DNA of 64,000 bases from Sphingomonas sp. GTDB lineage: Bacteria; Pseudomonadota; Alphaproteobacteria; Sphingomonadales; Sphingomonadaceae. The notes under the pieces are model-generated. The model was not told where the DNA came from and made no database searches. It saw only the letters and a program-made list of their open reading frames with translations. The translations under genes were made by a program, and so were the position numbers. Of the stretch, positions 17,163-27,526 are shown piece by piece. Location: NCBI GenBank assembly GCA_017849555.1, contig JAFIGU010000095.1, forward strand, positions 38,942 to 102,941, written 5' to 3'. Each line of letters opens with the position of its first letter. Position 1 is the first letter of the stretch.

Positions 17163-18079
17163 CCGTCCAATATAGGGGTTCGCCCCGTCCGGCGCACCAG
17201 TTCGGCGAGCCAGTCGGGGCGGGCGTCGATTCGCGCCGCCACCGCGGGGGGCAGGCGATAGCGATTGGGCGCGCCGGGCGGGGTGCGCTCGATCTCGCGC
17301 AGCGCGGCGCGCGCCGCCGCGCCGACCGGATCGGCGCGCAGCAATTCGGGCAGCGACGCGCGCGGGCGCGGGCGGACGATCTGCAGGAAGCCGAAGCCGT
17401 TCATCGCGGTGCGCTCGAACGGTTGCGGCAGCGTCGCATCGATCACCGCCGCGACGCGCTGGCGCGCCTCCTTGCCCTGGATCGTCGGGAAATCGACCCC
17501 GATCGACCCGCCGATATCGTGCCGCACGATCGCCGCCGTCACCGCCGTCGCCGCGCGATCGGCCAGCGCATCGAGCGCGCCGCCGCCATCGACATCGAAC
17601 AGCGTCATCGCCGGGGTCGGGGTGAGGCGCAGCATCCCGCCGGGGAAGGCGATATCGCCGCTCACCGCCTCGTCGAGCAATTCGGACCAGCCCGCCGCCT
17701 CCAGCGCGTCCGGCTCATGCGCGCGCAGCACCCGCACCGGGCCGTCCAGCGTCTCGCGCAGGCTGGGCGCGGGGCGTGGTGCCTCATCGGTGGCGGCGAC
17801 GCGCGGCGGCTTGACGCGCCCCGGCTCGGGCAACGCCTCGCGCACCACCACCACGTTGAGCCGCGCGCCGAGCGTCAGCCCCGGCGGGGTGCGCGCGATC
17901 GTCGCGACCGTGCCGTCGGAGAGCCGGACCACGCCGGGTTCGGTCAGTTGTGCGCTATGGACCGCGCCGAGCCGCGCCCCGGCATCGTCGCGCACGATCC
18001 GTGCGGCGATGATCCGGCCGTCGGCGATCAGCGCGGCGCGCGTCTCGCCGATGCCGTCCTCATAGAGCCATTCAGCCAA
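17159..18079 (-). CDS. Short RNase E/G-family protein
   Basis: A 306-residue RNase E/G homologue, far shorter than RNase G (about 490) or RNase E. The probable start is TTG at 18079, overlapping the maf end by eight bases. An S1-like first half (IADGRIIAARIVRDD, LGARLNVVVVREAL) is followed by the catalytic-core signatures TLFDVDGGGALD (161-170) and HDIGGSIGVDFPTIQGKEA (188-205), which carry Asp residues at the places of the two metal-binding Asp of RNase E. The zinc-link CPxCxG and the small C-terminal domain are absent, so the usual tetramer is unlikely. Such short forms occur beside maf and yacG in sphingomonads and relatives. Activity is unproven. Confidence 0.8.
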   Translation of the reverse strand: MAEWLYEDGIGETRAALIADGRIIAARIVRDDAGARLGAVHSAQLTEPGVVRLSDGTVATIARTPPGLTLGARLNVVVVREALPEPGRVKPPRVAATDEAPRPAPSLRETLDGPVRVLRAHEPDALEAAGWSELLDEAVSGDIAFPGGMLRLTPTPAMTLFDVDGGGALDALADRAATAVTAAIVRHDIGGSIGVDFPTIQGKEARQRVAAVIDATLPQPFERTAMNGFGFLQIVRPRPRASLPELLRADPVGAAARAALREIERTPPGAPNRYRLPPAVAARIDARPDWLAELVRRTGRTPILDG

Positions 18080-18659
18080 GGATCACGCCGGCCGCGCGCA
18101 GCAGCGCGCCGGTCTCGTAGAGCGGCAGCCCGACCACCCCCGAATGCGATCCGGCGAGCCGGCGCACCCAGGTCTCGGCGCGGCCCTGGATGGCATAGCC
18201 GCCCGCCTTGCCCTCGCCCTCGCCGCTCGCGACATAATCATCGATCTCCGCCAGGGAGAGCGGCTTGAAGGTGACGATCGTGTCGGACAGCCGCTCGCGC
18301 AGCCGTCCCTCGGCGTCGATCACCGCCACCGCCGACAGGCAATGATGCCGCCGCCCGGCGAGCAGCCCGAGCATCATCCGCAGATCGGCCTCGTCTTCGG
18401 GCTTGCCGAGAATCCGCCGCCCGACCGCGATCGTCGTATCGGCGGCGAGAATCACCTCGCCCGGCGCGCGTTCCACCGCAGCCGCCTTGGCGGCGGCGAC
18501 GCGGCGCACATAATCGCGCGGGCGTTCGTTCCTGAGCGGGGTCTCGTCGATATCGGGCGCGACGATCCGCGCCGGGGCCACGCCGATGCGCGCCAGCAGA
18601 TCGCGCCGCCGCGGCGACGCTGATGCAAGGACGAGAGCCGGGCCGGCAGCCACGGACAC
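18072..18659 (-). CDS. maf: Maf-family nucleotide pyrophosphatase
   Basis: Cytoplasmic nucleoside triphosphate pyrophosphatase of 195 residues thought to hydrolyse modified or canonical NTPs (dTTP/UTP or m7GTP classes). Visible signatures are LVLASASPRRRDLLARIG at the N-terminus, VILAADTTIAVGRRILGKP in the middle and EGEGKAGGYAIQGRAETWV near the end, with the catalytic Asp in AADT. The start codon is probably GTG. It overlaps the RNase G/E-like gene and lies 12 bases after infA, so infA-maf-RNase-yacG look like one leftward operon. Which Maf subclass it belongs to cannot be settled here. Confidence 0.92.
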   Translation of the reverse strand: MSVAAGPALVLASASPRRRDLLARIGVAPARIVAPDIDETPLRNERPRDYVRRVAAAKAAAVERAPGEVILAADTTIAVGRRILGKPEDEADLRMMLGLLAGRRHHCLSAVAVIDAEGRLRERLSDTIVTFKPLSLAEIDDYVASGEGEGKAGGYAIQGRAETWVRRLAGSHSGVVGLPLYETGALLRAAGVILG

Positions 18660-18671
18660 GCGATCCGGCTG

Positions 18672-18917
18672 TTATTGCGGGCCGGGGCCGCCCCGGCCGG
18701 GCATGAAGCGGTAGGTGATCCGCCCCTTGGTCAGGTCGTACGGGGTCAGCTCGACCAGCACCTCGTCGCCGACCAGAACGCGGATGCGGTTCTTGCGCAT
18801 CTTGCCGGCGGTATGGCCGAGGATTTCGTGATCGTTCTCAAGCCGGACGCGGAACATCGCGTTGGGCAGCAGCTCGACCACCTGGCCGCGCATCTCGAGG
18901 AGTTCTTCTTTCGCCAA
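18672..18917 (-). CDS. infA: Translation initiation factor IF-1, TTG start
   Basis: OB-fold IF-1 of 81 residues, which binds the ribosomal A site during initiation. The chain [39 protein letters not shown] and RITYRF is unmistakable; a nine-residue Gly/Pro tail is added after the usual end. The only reasonable initiator in frame is TTG at 18917, since the upstream codons (CAG AAA GAC AAT TGT) hold no other start. A weak AGAAAG may serve as ribosome site. A perfect GC palindrome GGGCGCGCGCGCCC lies at 18940-18953 in the leader. It heads the infA-maf-RNase-yacG set. Confidence 0.95.
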   Translation of the reverse strand: MAKEELLEMRGQVVELLPNAMFRVRLENDHEILGHTAGKMRKNRIRVLVGDEVLVELTPYDLTKGRITYRFMPGRGGPGPQ

Positions 18918-19017
18918 ACAATTGTCTTTCTGGATTTGAGGGCGCGCGCGCCCTTAGCCGAACAGCGCGACTTTGGGAAGTATCGCCGCTTCGACCCGGC
19001 ATCTGCCGGCGCTTCGC

Positions 19018-20955
19018 CTACGCCGGATTATGGCGATCGAGGAAGGCTTTCATCCGCTTGAGGAAATCGAGCCGGTCGGCGGCGCGGCTGAAATGGTGAT
19101 CGCCAAGCGGCTGTTCAACATATTCATACGGCTTACCCGCCTGTTTCAACGCATCGGCCATCTGCCGCGATTGCTTCACCGGCACGCGCATGTCGGCCTT
19201 GCCGTGGACGATCAGGATCGGGACGGAAAATTGCTCGGCGCCGAAGCGCGGCGACACCGCCTTGAAATCGGGAGTCCGCGCGCGCCAGTAATCGCCGAGC
19301 GCGCGGCCGTTGAGGAATTGCGCGTCATAGGATCGCATCCCGGCGAGATCGGACACGCCGGCATAGGAAACCGCGCAGCGATACAGCGCGCCGTCGCGCT
19401 GCGCCGCGCGCATCGCGGCATAGCCGCCGTAAGAGGCGCCGATCATGCACACTCGTTTGGGATCGACGATCCCCTCCTTCGCGGCCCAGGCGAGCGCGTC
19501 GTTGAGGTCGTCCTGCATCTTGAGCCCCCATTCGCCGCGTCCCATCCGGGCGAAGGCGGTGCCATAGCCGGCCGAACCGCGATAATTGGGCTGGATGACG
19601 ACATAGCCGATTTCGGCGAGATATTGCGCCCACCAGTCCCACCCTTCGGAATCGCGCGCGAGCGGGCCGCCGTGCGGCATGATGACCGCCGGCAGGTTGC
19701 GCGCGCTGAGGCGGTGGCGCGGCATGGTGAGCAGCGCCTCGATCTGGGTCCCGTCGCGCGCGGCATAGCGCACCGTCTTGACCGGCGAGAGCAACCGCCC
19801 CTGCAGCGTCTGGCTGTTCCACGCCAGCCGCTTCATGCGATCGGCGTTGGTATCCCAGAAATACAGCATCCCCGCTTCCGACGGGCTGCCGATATCGATG
19901 AGAAAGCGCGTGCGATCGGCGTTCCACGAGATGATCTGCGCGCGGCGCGTGCCGACCGCCTTGTCGGCGACGTCCTGAAACTCCTTGAGCGCGGGATCGA
20001 GCCAGGCGGTGCGGCTGTATTTGTCGGTGAGCGTGACCCCGGCGAGGCCGTCATGCTCGTGGTTGGAGACCACGCCGTCGACATCATAGCCCGGCGCGGC
20101 ATAGAGTTTCCGCCCGAGCTTGAGATCGGGCAGCGACACTTCATAGACCGCGTCATACCCGTCCGAATCGTCGATCGCGATCGCATTGCCGTCGGGGGTG
20201 AAGATCTGCGGGAGCGGGATGTTGTGCTCGTCGTCGCGGCGCTGCACCGCGATCGTGCGGAACAAGGTTTCGTCCGCGCCGCGATACAATAATTGCCCGC
20301 GGCGGCGATCGTCGTCGTAGCGATAGCCCATCCGCACCCGGCCGCTGCCGTCGGCATACCAGTCGAACACATTGGTGCTGCCATTGACGACGCGGCGCGT
20401 TTTCCCGGTCGACAGATCGGCCTCGACCACCTCGGGATAGACCTGATCGATGCTCTGCACCCCGGTCTGCCGCGACAGGAGGACGCGCGGCGAGCCGTCG
20501 CGCGCGCTCCACAGCACATCGTCGGCGCGGATGCCGGAATGCTCCCAGTCGATGCGGTTCGCCTTGGTCAGCGCGGCATTCACCCCGATCAGCCGCGTAA
20601 CGTAGATGTCATAGCCTTCGAACTTGTCCTGCGCGCCGACGCCGACCGCGAGCCAGCCCGTCCCGACCCAGCGCCACCAATTGACGTCGATCTTGTCGGA
20701 CAAGGCCATCGCGGTCGGTTTCTCGTCGCCGATGAACACCGGCATGACCACCAGTTGCTGGACGCCGTTGATCGCCACCTTCGCCGCGATGTGCGTGCCG
20801 TCGGGCGACAATTTGGGCGATTCCATGAACGGCAGTTCGGCAAAGGCCTCGACCGGCACCGGCGCATCGGGATTGGCCGCCGGCGCGGGCGCCTGTTGCG
20901 CCGCCGCGCCGGCCGACATCGCCAGCGCGAGCCACATCATCTGTCGCATGTTCAT
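19018..20955 (-). CDS. Exported S9 family prolyl oligopeptidase-like peptidase
   Basis: Serine peptidase of 645 residues, probably periplasmic. The ATG at 20955 gives MNMRQMMWLALAMSAGAAAQQ, a signal peptide; 16 extra in-frame residues upstream lack signal character. The first 370 residues form a beta-propeller-like domain, followed by an alpha/beta hydrolase domain: oxyanion segment MPHGGPLARD, nucleophile GASYGGYAA, acid in VHGKADMRVP and base in PLGDHHFSR. All triad members are present. It resembles the dipeptidyl/acylaminoacyl peptidases abundant in sphingomonads. Monocistronic by context: infA lies 100 bases downstream and a terminator precedes its upstream neighbour. Confidence 0.9.
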   Translation of the reverse strand: MNMRQMMWLALAMSAGAAAQQAPAPAANPDAPVPVEAFAELPFMESPKLSPDGTHIAAKVAINGVQQLVVMPVFIGDEKPTAMALSDKIDVNWWRWVGTGWLAVGVGAQDKFEGYDIYVTRLIGVNAALTKANRIDWEHSGIRADDVLWSARDGSPRVLLSRQTGVQSIDQVYPEVVEADLSTGKTRRVVNGSTNVFDWYADGSGRVRMGYRYDDDRRRGQLLYRGADETLFRTIAVQRRDDEHNIPLPQIFTPDGNAIAIDDSDGYDAVYEVSLPDLKLGRKLYAAPGYDVDGVVSNHEHDGLAGVTLTDKYSRTAWLDPALKEFQDVADKAVGTRRAQIISWNADRTRFLIDIGSPSEAGMLYFWDTNADRMKRLAWNSQTLQGRLLSPVKTVRYAARDGTQIEALLTMPRHRLSARNLPAVIMPHGGPLARDSEGWDWWAQYLAEIGYVVIQPNYRGSAGYGTAFARMGRGEWGLKMQDDLNDALAWAAKEGIVDPKRVCMIGASYGGYAAMRAAQRDGALYRCAVSYAGVSDLAGMRSYDAQFLNGRALGDYWRARTPDFKAVSPRFGAEQFSVPILIVHGKADMRVPVKQSRQMADALKQAGKPYEYVEQPLGDHHFSRAADRLDFLKRMKAFLDRHNPA

Positions 20956-21009
20956 TTCACCCCCGGTTTCCGCCAGCTTCCACACGGCAACCGGCTTGCG
21001 CAAGGGGCA

Positions 21010-21047
21010 AAAAAAGGCCGGCCCGACTGCCCGGACCGGCCTTTAAC
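21010..21047 (-). terminator. Intrinsic terminator of hppA
   Basis: Minus strand: AAAGGCCGG, a loop of about 14 bases that can pair further (CCG/CGG), then CCGGCC followed by a run of seven T. It begins about 20 bases after the hppA stop. A textbook rho-independent terminator and the clearest in the window. Confidence 0.9.
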
Positions 21048-21064
21048 CGTTCAACCGATCAGGA

Positions 21065-23245
<2,181 letters not shown>

Positions 23246-23433
23246 CGCATTCCTTCCCCTAGTCTGTTCTCCCCGCGCCCAAGAGCTTTTGCCCCTTGTG
23301 GCGGACACGGACGGGTGAAGGCGTATAGAGCGCCCGGCGTGGGCGCAAGCCGGGGCGGCGTTTGGGGAAGCCGTTGCTTACCTTACGATGTGTCCCCGCG
23401 AAGATGAAGCGCATCGACGGAGCGACATTCCGC

Positions 23434-23463
23434 CCGTCGCCCCAGCCTTGAGCCGGGGTAACG
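23434..23463. repeat. Intergenic inverted repeat, family C (degenerate)
   Basis: CCGTCGCCCC and GGGGTAACGG around an AGCCTTGAGCC centre, between hppA and thiL. It matches the repeat at 5247-5276 with substitutions in both arms. I see no other feature in the 244-base gap 23246-23489. Confidence 0.6.
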
Positions 23464-23489
23464 GCGCGGGTGCGGTTTTCTCGGGCCGC

Positions 23490-24377
23490 CTACGCGCGGT
23501 GCTCGAACCCGAGCCGCAACGGCAGCGGCACCGCGTTCCCGTGCTCGGTCAGCGATAACCCTTTGCCGGCCAGGAATTTTCCCACGCGCGTCGCCGGCAC
23601 CGGGATCGGCGCGTCGGGCGCGGCGGCGAACAGCAATTCGTAATCGTCCCCCGCGGTCGCCGCCGCCAGCGCGTCACCGCCGAACGCGCGATAATCGGCC
23701 GAGAGCGGCACCAGCGCGAGATCGATCGCCACCGCGCAGCCGCTCGCTGCCGCCATCCGCCACGCGTCGATCAGCAGCCCGTCGGACACGTCCATCATCG
23801 CATGAACCTGCGGCGCGAGCAGCCGCCCCTCGGCGACGCGCGGGATCGGCCGGCGATAGGCCGCGAGCAACGTCGCCGGCCCCGCCGCGCCGCGCGCGAT
23901 CGCCAGCCCGGCGCCGGCATCGCCGATCGTCCCGGTCACCCACAGATCGTCGCCGGGCACCGCCCCGCTGCGCGCCGGCGCCATCGCATCGGCGCCGATC
24001 GCGGTGAGCGTCAACACGCGCGGCGCCCCCGCCGGCAGCGACACCGTATCCCCGCCGAGCAATGCGCAATCGAACGCCGCCAGCGCCGCCGCCAGCCCGG
24101 CGAGGAACGCCCGATCCCATTCGTCCGCGCCGAGCGGATAATTGAGCAGCACACCCTCGGGCCGCGCGCCCTTCGCCGCAAGATCGGAAAGGTTGGTCGC
24201 CACCAGCTTCCACGCCACGTCGTCGGGCGGGTCTCCGGCAAGGAAATGCACCCCTTCGACCAGGGTGTCGGTGGTGAGGATATGCTCGCCGAGCCGCGCG
24301 ACGTCATCGGCCAGCCCGAGCGCGCCGGGGTGGAGCGGCAGGCGGCGCAATGCGGCGATGAACTCGGCTTCGATCAT
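23490..24377 (-). CDS. thiL: Thiamine-monophosphate kinase
   Basis: ATP-dependent kinase making thiamine diphosphate from thiamine monophosphate, 295 residues. The ATG at 24377 gives MIEAEFIAALRRLP; a 16-residue in-frame extension is not conserved in the family. Signatures of the PurM/ThiL fold are visible: LGLADDVARLGEHILTTDTL, HFLAGDPPDDVAWKLVATNLSDLAAKGA, LLGGDTVSLPAG and HAMMDVSDGLLIDAWRMA. All Mg-ATP Asp residues appear to be there. It stands alone, divergent from nadB across an inverted repeat. No THI-box riboswitch was recognised. Confidence 0.95.
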   Translation of the reverse strand: MIEAEFIAALRRLPLHPGALGLADDVARLGEHILTTDTLVEGVHFLAGDPPDDVAWKLVATNLSDLAAKGARPEGVLLNYPLGADEWDRAFLAGLAAALAAFDCALLGGDTVSLPAGAPRVLTLTAIGADAMAPARSGAVPGDDLWVTGTIGDAGAGLAIARGAAGPATLLAAYRRPIPRVAEGRLLAPQVHAMMDVSDGLLIDAWRMAAASGCAVAIDLALVPLSADYRAFGGDALAAATAGDDYELLFAAAPDAPIPVPATRVGKFLAGKGLSLTEHGNAVPLPLRLGFEHRA

Positions 24378-24419
24378 CGCGCCGGGGTATCGGCTTTGCG
24401 GCACCTCGTCGCCCCCTTT

Positions 24420-24491
24420 CGTCATTCCCGCGAAGGCGGGAATCGATTCTGGCTGGCCTCACGACTCTTTCCCCGACCTGCGGGAATGACG
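24420..24491. repeat. Intergenic inverted repeat, family C (long form)
   Basis: CGTCATTCCCGCGAAGGCGG at the left, with its own small hairpin, and TGCGGGAATGACGG at the right, about 40 bases apart. It occupies most of the gap between the divergent thiL and nadB starts. A compact version is at 27396-27423. Confidence 0.7.
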
Positions 24492-24537
24492 GCGAATGTC
24501 CTTGTCGCGCGGCGCAACTTTCGGGCAACAAGCGCAC

Positions 24538-26118
24538 ATGATCAGCACCAGCGACGTCCTCATCGTCGGTTCCGGCGCGGCCGGGCTGACCGCCGCGCTC
24601 AACCTCGCCGACCGTTTCAAGGTCACCGTGCTCGCCAAGGGCGCGCTCAACGAGGGCTCGACCGCGCATGCGCAGGGCGGGATCGCCGCGGTGCTCGAAC
24701 CGGGCGACACGTTCGACAGCCATATCGAGGATACGATGATCGCCGGCGCGGGGCTCAACGACCGCGCCACCGTCGAATTCGTCGTCGAGAACGCCCCCGC
24801 CGCGATCCAGCGGCTGCAGGCATTGGGCGTGCCTTTCGCCACCGAGGGCGACGCGCTCCACCTGACGCGCGAGGGCGGGCATTCGCACCGCCGCATCGTC
24901 CATGTCGCCGACGCGACCGGCTGGGCGGTGCAGGAGGCGCTCCAGCGCGCCGCCGAGAAACACCCCAATATCACCCTCGTCCCCGATCAGGTCGCGATCG
25001 ACCTCGCCACCAGCCGGCATGAGGAGCGCTATTCGGGCGCGGGCAACGTGTGGGGGGTCTATGCGGTCGATCGCCGCACCGGGCGGGTCAATCTCTACAC
25101 CGCGCGCGCGACGATCCTCGCCACCGGCGGGGCGGGGCGCACCTATCTCTTCTCCACCGCGCCGCGCGGCGCGACGGGGGACGGGATCGCGATGGCGTGG
25201 CGCGCCGGCTGCCGCATCTCGAACATGGAATTCATGCAATTCCACCCGACCTGCCTCTACAATCTCGACGTCAAGAATTTCCTGATCACCGAGGCGGTGC
25301 GCGGCGAGGGCGGCCAGCTCAAGCTGCCGACCAACGGCCACCGCTTCATGCCCGATTTCGATCCGCGCGCCGAACTGGCGCCGCGCGATGTCGTCGCGCG
25401 CGCGATCGACCACGAGATCAAGCGGCTCGGGCTCGATTACGTCCACCTCGATATCAGCCATATGCCCGCCGATTTCGTCCGCGCGCATTTCCCCAACATC
25501 TACGAGAAACTGATCGGTCTCGGCATCGACATGACGCGCGAACCGATCCCGGTCGTTCCGGCGCAGCATTATACCTGCGGCGGGATCCTGATCGATCGCG
25601 ACGGGCGCACCGACCTTCCCGGGCTCTATGCCGCGGGCGAATGCACCCAATCGGGGCTGCACGGCGCCAACCGCCTCGCGTCGAACTCGCTGCTCGAATG
25701 TTTCGTCTATGGCGAGGCGGCGGCGAAGCATATCGCGGCCAATTGGGACGGCTTCGCCCCTGTCCCCGCGATCCGCGCCTGGGACGAAAGCCGCGTCACC
25801 GATTCCGACGAGGAAGTCGTCATCAAGCAGAACTGGACCGAGATCCGCCGCTTCATGTGGAATTACGTCGGGATCGTGCGCACCACCAAGAGGCTGGAAC
25901 GCGCCGCGCACCGCATCAAGCTGCTGACCGAAGAAGTCGGCGATTATTACGGCCATTTCCGCGTCACCCCGGACCTGATCGAATTGCGCAATCTGCTCCA
26001 GACCGCCGATCTGATCGTGCGCTCGGCGCTGCTGCGCCACGAAAGCCGCGGGCTGCATTATACGCTCGACTGGCCCGAGACCTCGCCCAAGGCGGTCGAT
26101 ACGATTCTCGTTCCGTGA
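24538..26118 (+). CDS. nadB: L-aspartate oxidase
   Basis: FAD enzyme that oxidises aspartate to iminoaspartate, the first step of de novo NAD synthesis, 526 residues. The N-terminal dinucleotide fold is DVLIVGSGAAGLTAALNLAD, followed by EGSTAHAQGGIAAVLEPGD. The C-terminal third includes TCGGILIDRDGRTDLPGLYAAGE and GANRLASNSLLECFVYGEAAA, characteristic of NadB. The start is the ATG at 24538; the open frame before it runs into the inverted repeat. nadA and nadC are not beside it here. A GC-rich hairpin (26135-26157) follows its stop. Confidence 0.95.
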   Translation: MISTSDVLIVGSGAAGLTAALNLADRFKVTVLAKGALNEGSTAHAQGGIAAVLEPGDTFDSHIEDTMIAGAGLNDRATVEFVVENAPAAIQRLQALGVPFATEGDALHLTREGGHSHRRIVHVADATGWAVQEALQRAAEKHPNITLVPDQVAIDLATSRHEERYSGAGNVWGVYAVDRRTGRVNLYTARATILATGGAGRTYLFSTAPRGATGDGIAMAWRAGCRISNMEFMQFHPTCLYNLDVKNFLITEAVRGEGGQLKLPTNGHRFMPDFDPRAELAPRDVVARAIDHEIKRLGLDYVHLDISHMPADFVRAHFPNIYEKLIGLGIDMTREPIPVVPAQHYTCGGILIDRDGRTDLPGLYAAGECTQSGLHGANRLASNSLLECFVYGEAAAKHIAANWDGFAPVPAIRAWDESRVTDSDEEVVIKQNWTEIRRFMWNYVGIVRTTKRLERAAHRIKLLTEEVGDYYGHFRVTPDLIELRNLLQTADLIVRSALLRHESRGLHYTLDWPETSPKAVDTILVP

Positions 26119-26134
26119 ATCCGTCGCGGCTCAG

Positions 26135-26157
26135 GCGCGGTTCATCGCGAACCGCGC
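26135..26157 (+). terminator. Candidate terminator hairpin after nadB
   Basis: GCGCGGTTC-ATCGC-GAACCGCGC: nine perfect pairs and a five-base loop, 17 bases after the nadB stop. The following AAACTGATGTTTTCTTTC is only moderately T-rich, so termination is a guess. Confidence 0.5.
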
Positions 26158-26218
26158 AAACTGATGTTTTCTTTCAATGCCGAGATCGGTTTTAACTCGA
26201 CATCGGGTCGGGTGGGCA

Positions 26219-27376
26219 ATGAAGAAGATGTTAGGGTCGCGAATTCGGTGGGCGATAGCCGCTTCGGGCGCACTGGCGTTGATCGCCTGCGGCCCCGGTA
26301 CGCGGCCGGGCACGACCACCGCGCGCGCACCCAGTTCGTCCTACGCATCCGCCCCCGCTTATGTCGTGTCGCTCCCCGTGCCGAAGGTCCGCCCGCGGCC
26401 GCGCAACGACGCACCCGCCGCGCTGGCCGAGCGGATCGAGACACTGGTCCGCGGTTTCCCCGGGGTCGCGGGGATCGCGATCCGCGCGGTCGATGAAGGC
26501 TGGACGGTCGAATATGGCGCGCGGCGCCTGATGCCGCAGCAGAGCGTGAGCAAATTGTGGGTCGCGATGACCGTGCTCGACCAGCGCGATTCCGGCCGGC
26601 TCCGCCTCGACGATCCGGTGACGCTCTACCCCGCAGATCTCACCTTGTTCCACCAGCCGATCGCCGCGCTGGTCAAGCCGAGCGGCTATCAGACCACCGT
26701 CAGCAGCCTGCTCGTCCGCGCGCTGACGCAAAGCGACAATACCGCCAACGATCGCCTGCTCAAACTGGTCGGCGGCCCCGCCGCGGTGCGCGCGTTCATC
26801 GAGCGCAAGCAATTGGGCGACATCCGCTTCGGCCCCGGCGAGCGGCTGCTCCAGGCCAAGACCGCGGGGCTGACCTGGCAGCAGAGCTATTCGCTCGGCA
26901 ACGGCTTCAATATCGCGCGCTCGCGGCTTTCGCCGGCGGTGCGCGAGGCCGCGCTCGAAGCCTATATCGCCGATCCGCCCGACGGCGCCGCGCCGCTCGC
27001 GATCGCCGACGCGCTGGCGCGGCTGGCGCGCGGCGAATTGCTGTCCGAAACCTCGACCCGCTTCATGCTCACCACGATGGGGTCGACCGTCACCGGGCGC
27101 GCACGGCTCAAGGCGGCACTCCCGCCCGGCTGGACGCTCCAGCACAAGACCGGCACCGGGCAGGAGCTCGGCCGCCGCAACGCCGGGTTCAACGATGTCG
27201 GGCTGCTCACCGCCCCCGACGGGCGGCGCTATGCGATCGCGGCGATGATCGGCGATACGACGCGCCCGATGCGCGACCGGCAGTTGCTGATCCAGGCCGC
27301 CGCCAGCGCGCTGACCGGCCACCGGCTCGACACGCGCTCGATCGCCGCGGCCGACGACGACGCGCCGGGGAGCTGA
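26219..27376 (+). CDS. Class A beta-lactamase-like serine hydrolase, lipoprotein
   Basis: Exported lipoprotein of 385 residues; the ATG at 26219 gives a signal peptide ending in the lipobox LIAC. The penicilloyl-serine-transferase motifs are all visible: SVSK (nucleophile Ser and Lys), SDN within TQSDNTAND, and HKTGTG. The omega-loop glutamate motif E-x-x-L-N of class A enzymes appears as ERLLQ, with Gln for Asn. The SDN-to-KTG spacing is longer than in small beta-lactamases, so the protein may be a peptidoglycan-active or beta-lactam-hydrolysing member; which one cannot be told. Not in an operon with nadB or polA, as a hairpin and a repeat flank it. Confidence 0.8.
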   Translation: MKKMLGSRIRWAIAASGALALIACGPGTRPGTTTARAPSSSYASAPAYVVSLPVPKVRPRPRNDAPAALAERIETLVRGFPGVAGIAIRAVDEGWTVEYGARRLMPQQSVSKLWVAMTVLDQRDSGRLRLDDPVTLYPADLTLFHQPIAALVKPSGYQTTVSSLLVRALTQSDNTANDRLLKLVGGPAAVRAFIERKQLGDIRFGPGERLLQAKTAGLTWQQSYSLGNGFNIARSRLSPAVREAALEAYIADPPDGAAPLAIADALARLARGELLSETSTRFMLTTMGSTVTGRARLKAALPPGWTLQHKTGTGQELGRRNAGFNDVGLLTAPDGRRYAIAAMIGDTTRPMRDRQLLIQAAASALTGHRLDTRSIAAADDDAPGS

Positions 27377-27395
27377 GCGCTCGCATCCTTCCCTT

Positions 27396-27423
27396 CGTCA
27401 TTCCCGCCTGCGCGGGAATGACG
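27396..27423. repeat. Intergenic inverted repeat, family C (compact)
   Basis: Twelve-base perfect arms starting CGTCATTCCCGC around a four-base CTGC loop, 20 bases after the serine hydrolase stop. It could form a strong hairpin in RNA. No T run follows. Confidence 0.75.
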
Positions 27424-27526
27424 GGTAGATGTGGAAGGGGCGCCAAGGCCACAACACGCCACAAACCCGCCAAATCACCCCACAAGCGGGATTGGTCCCG
27501 CGCGCGATCCGAGCTATCCCCCGACC

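Noticed and set aside
24378-24537. TPP riboswitch before thiL
   Set aside because: The gap is filled by a family C inverted repeat and lacks the CTGAGA and ACCTGA-type blocks of the THI element.
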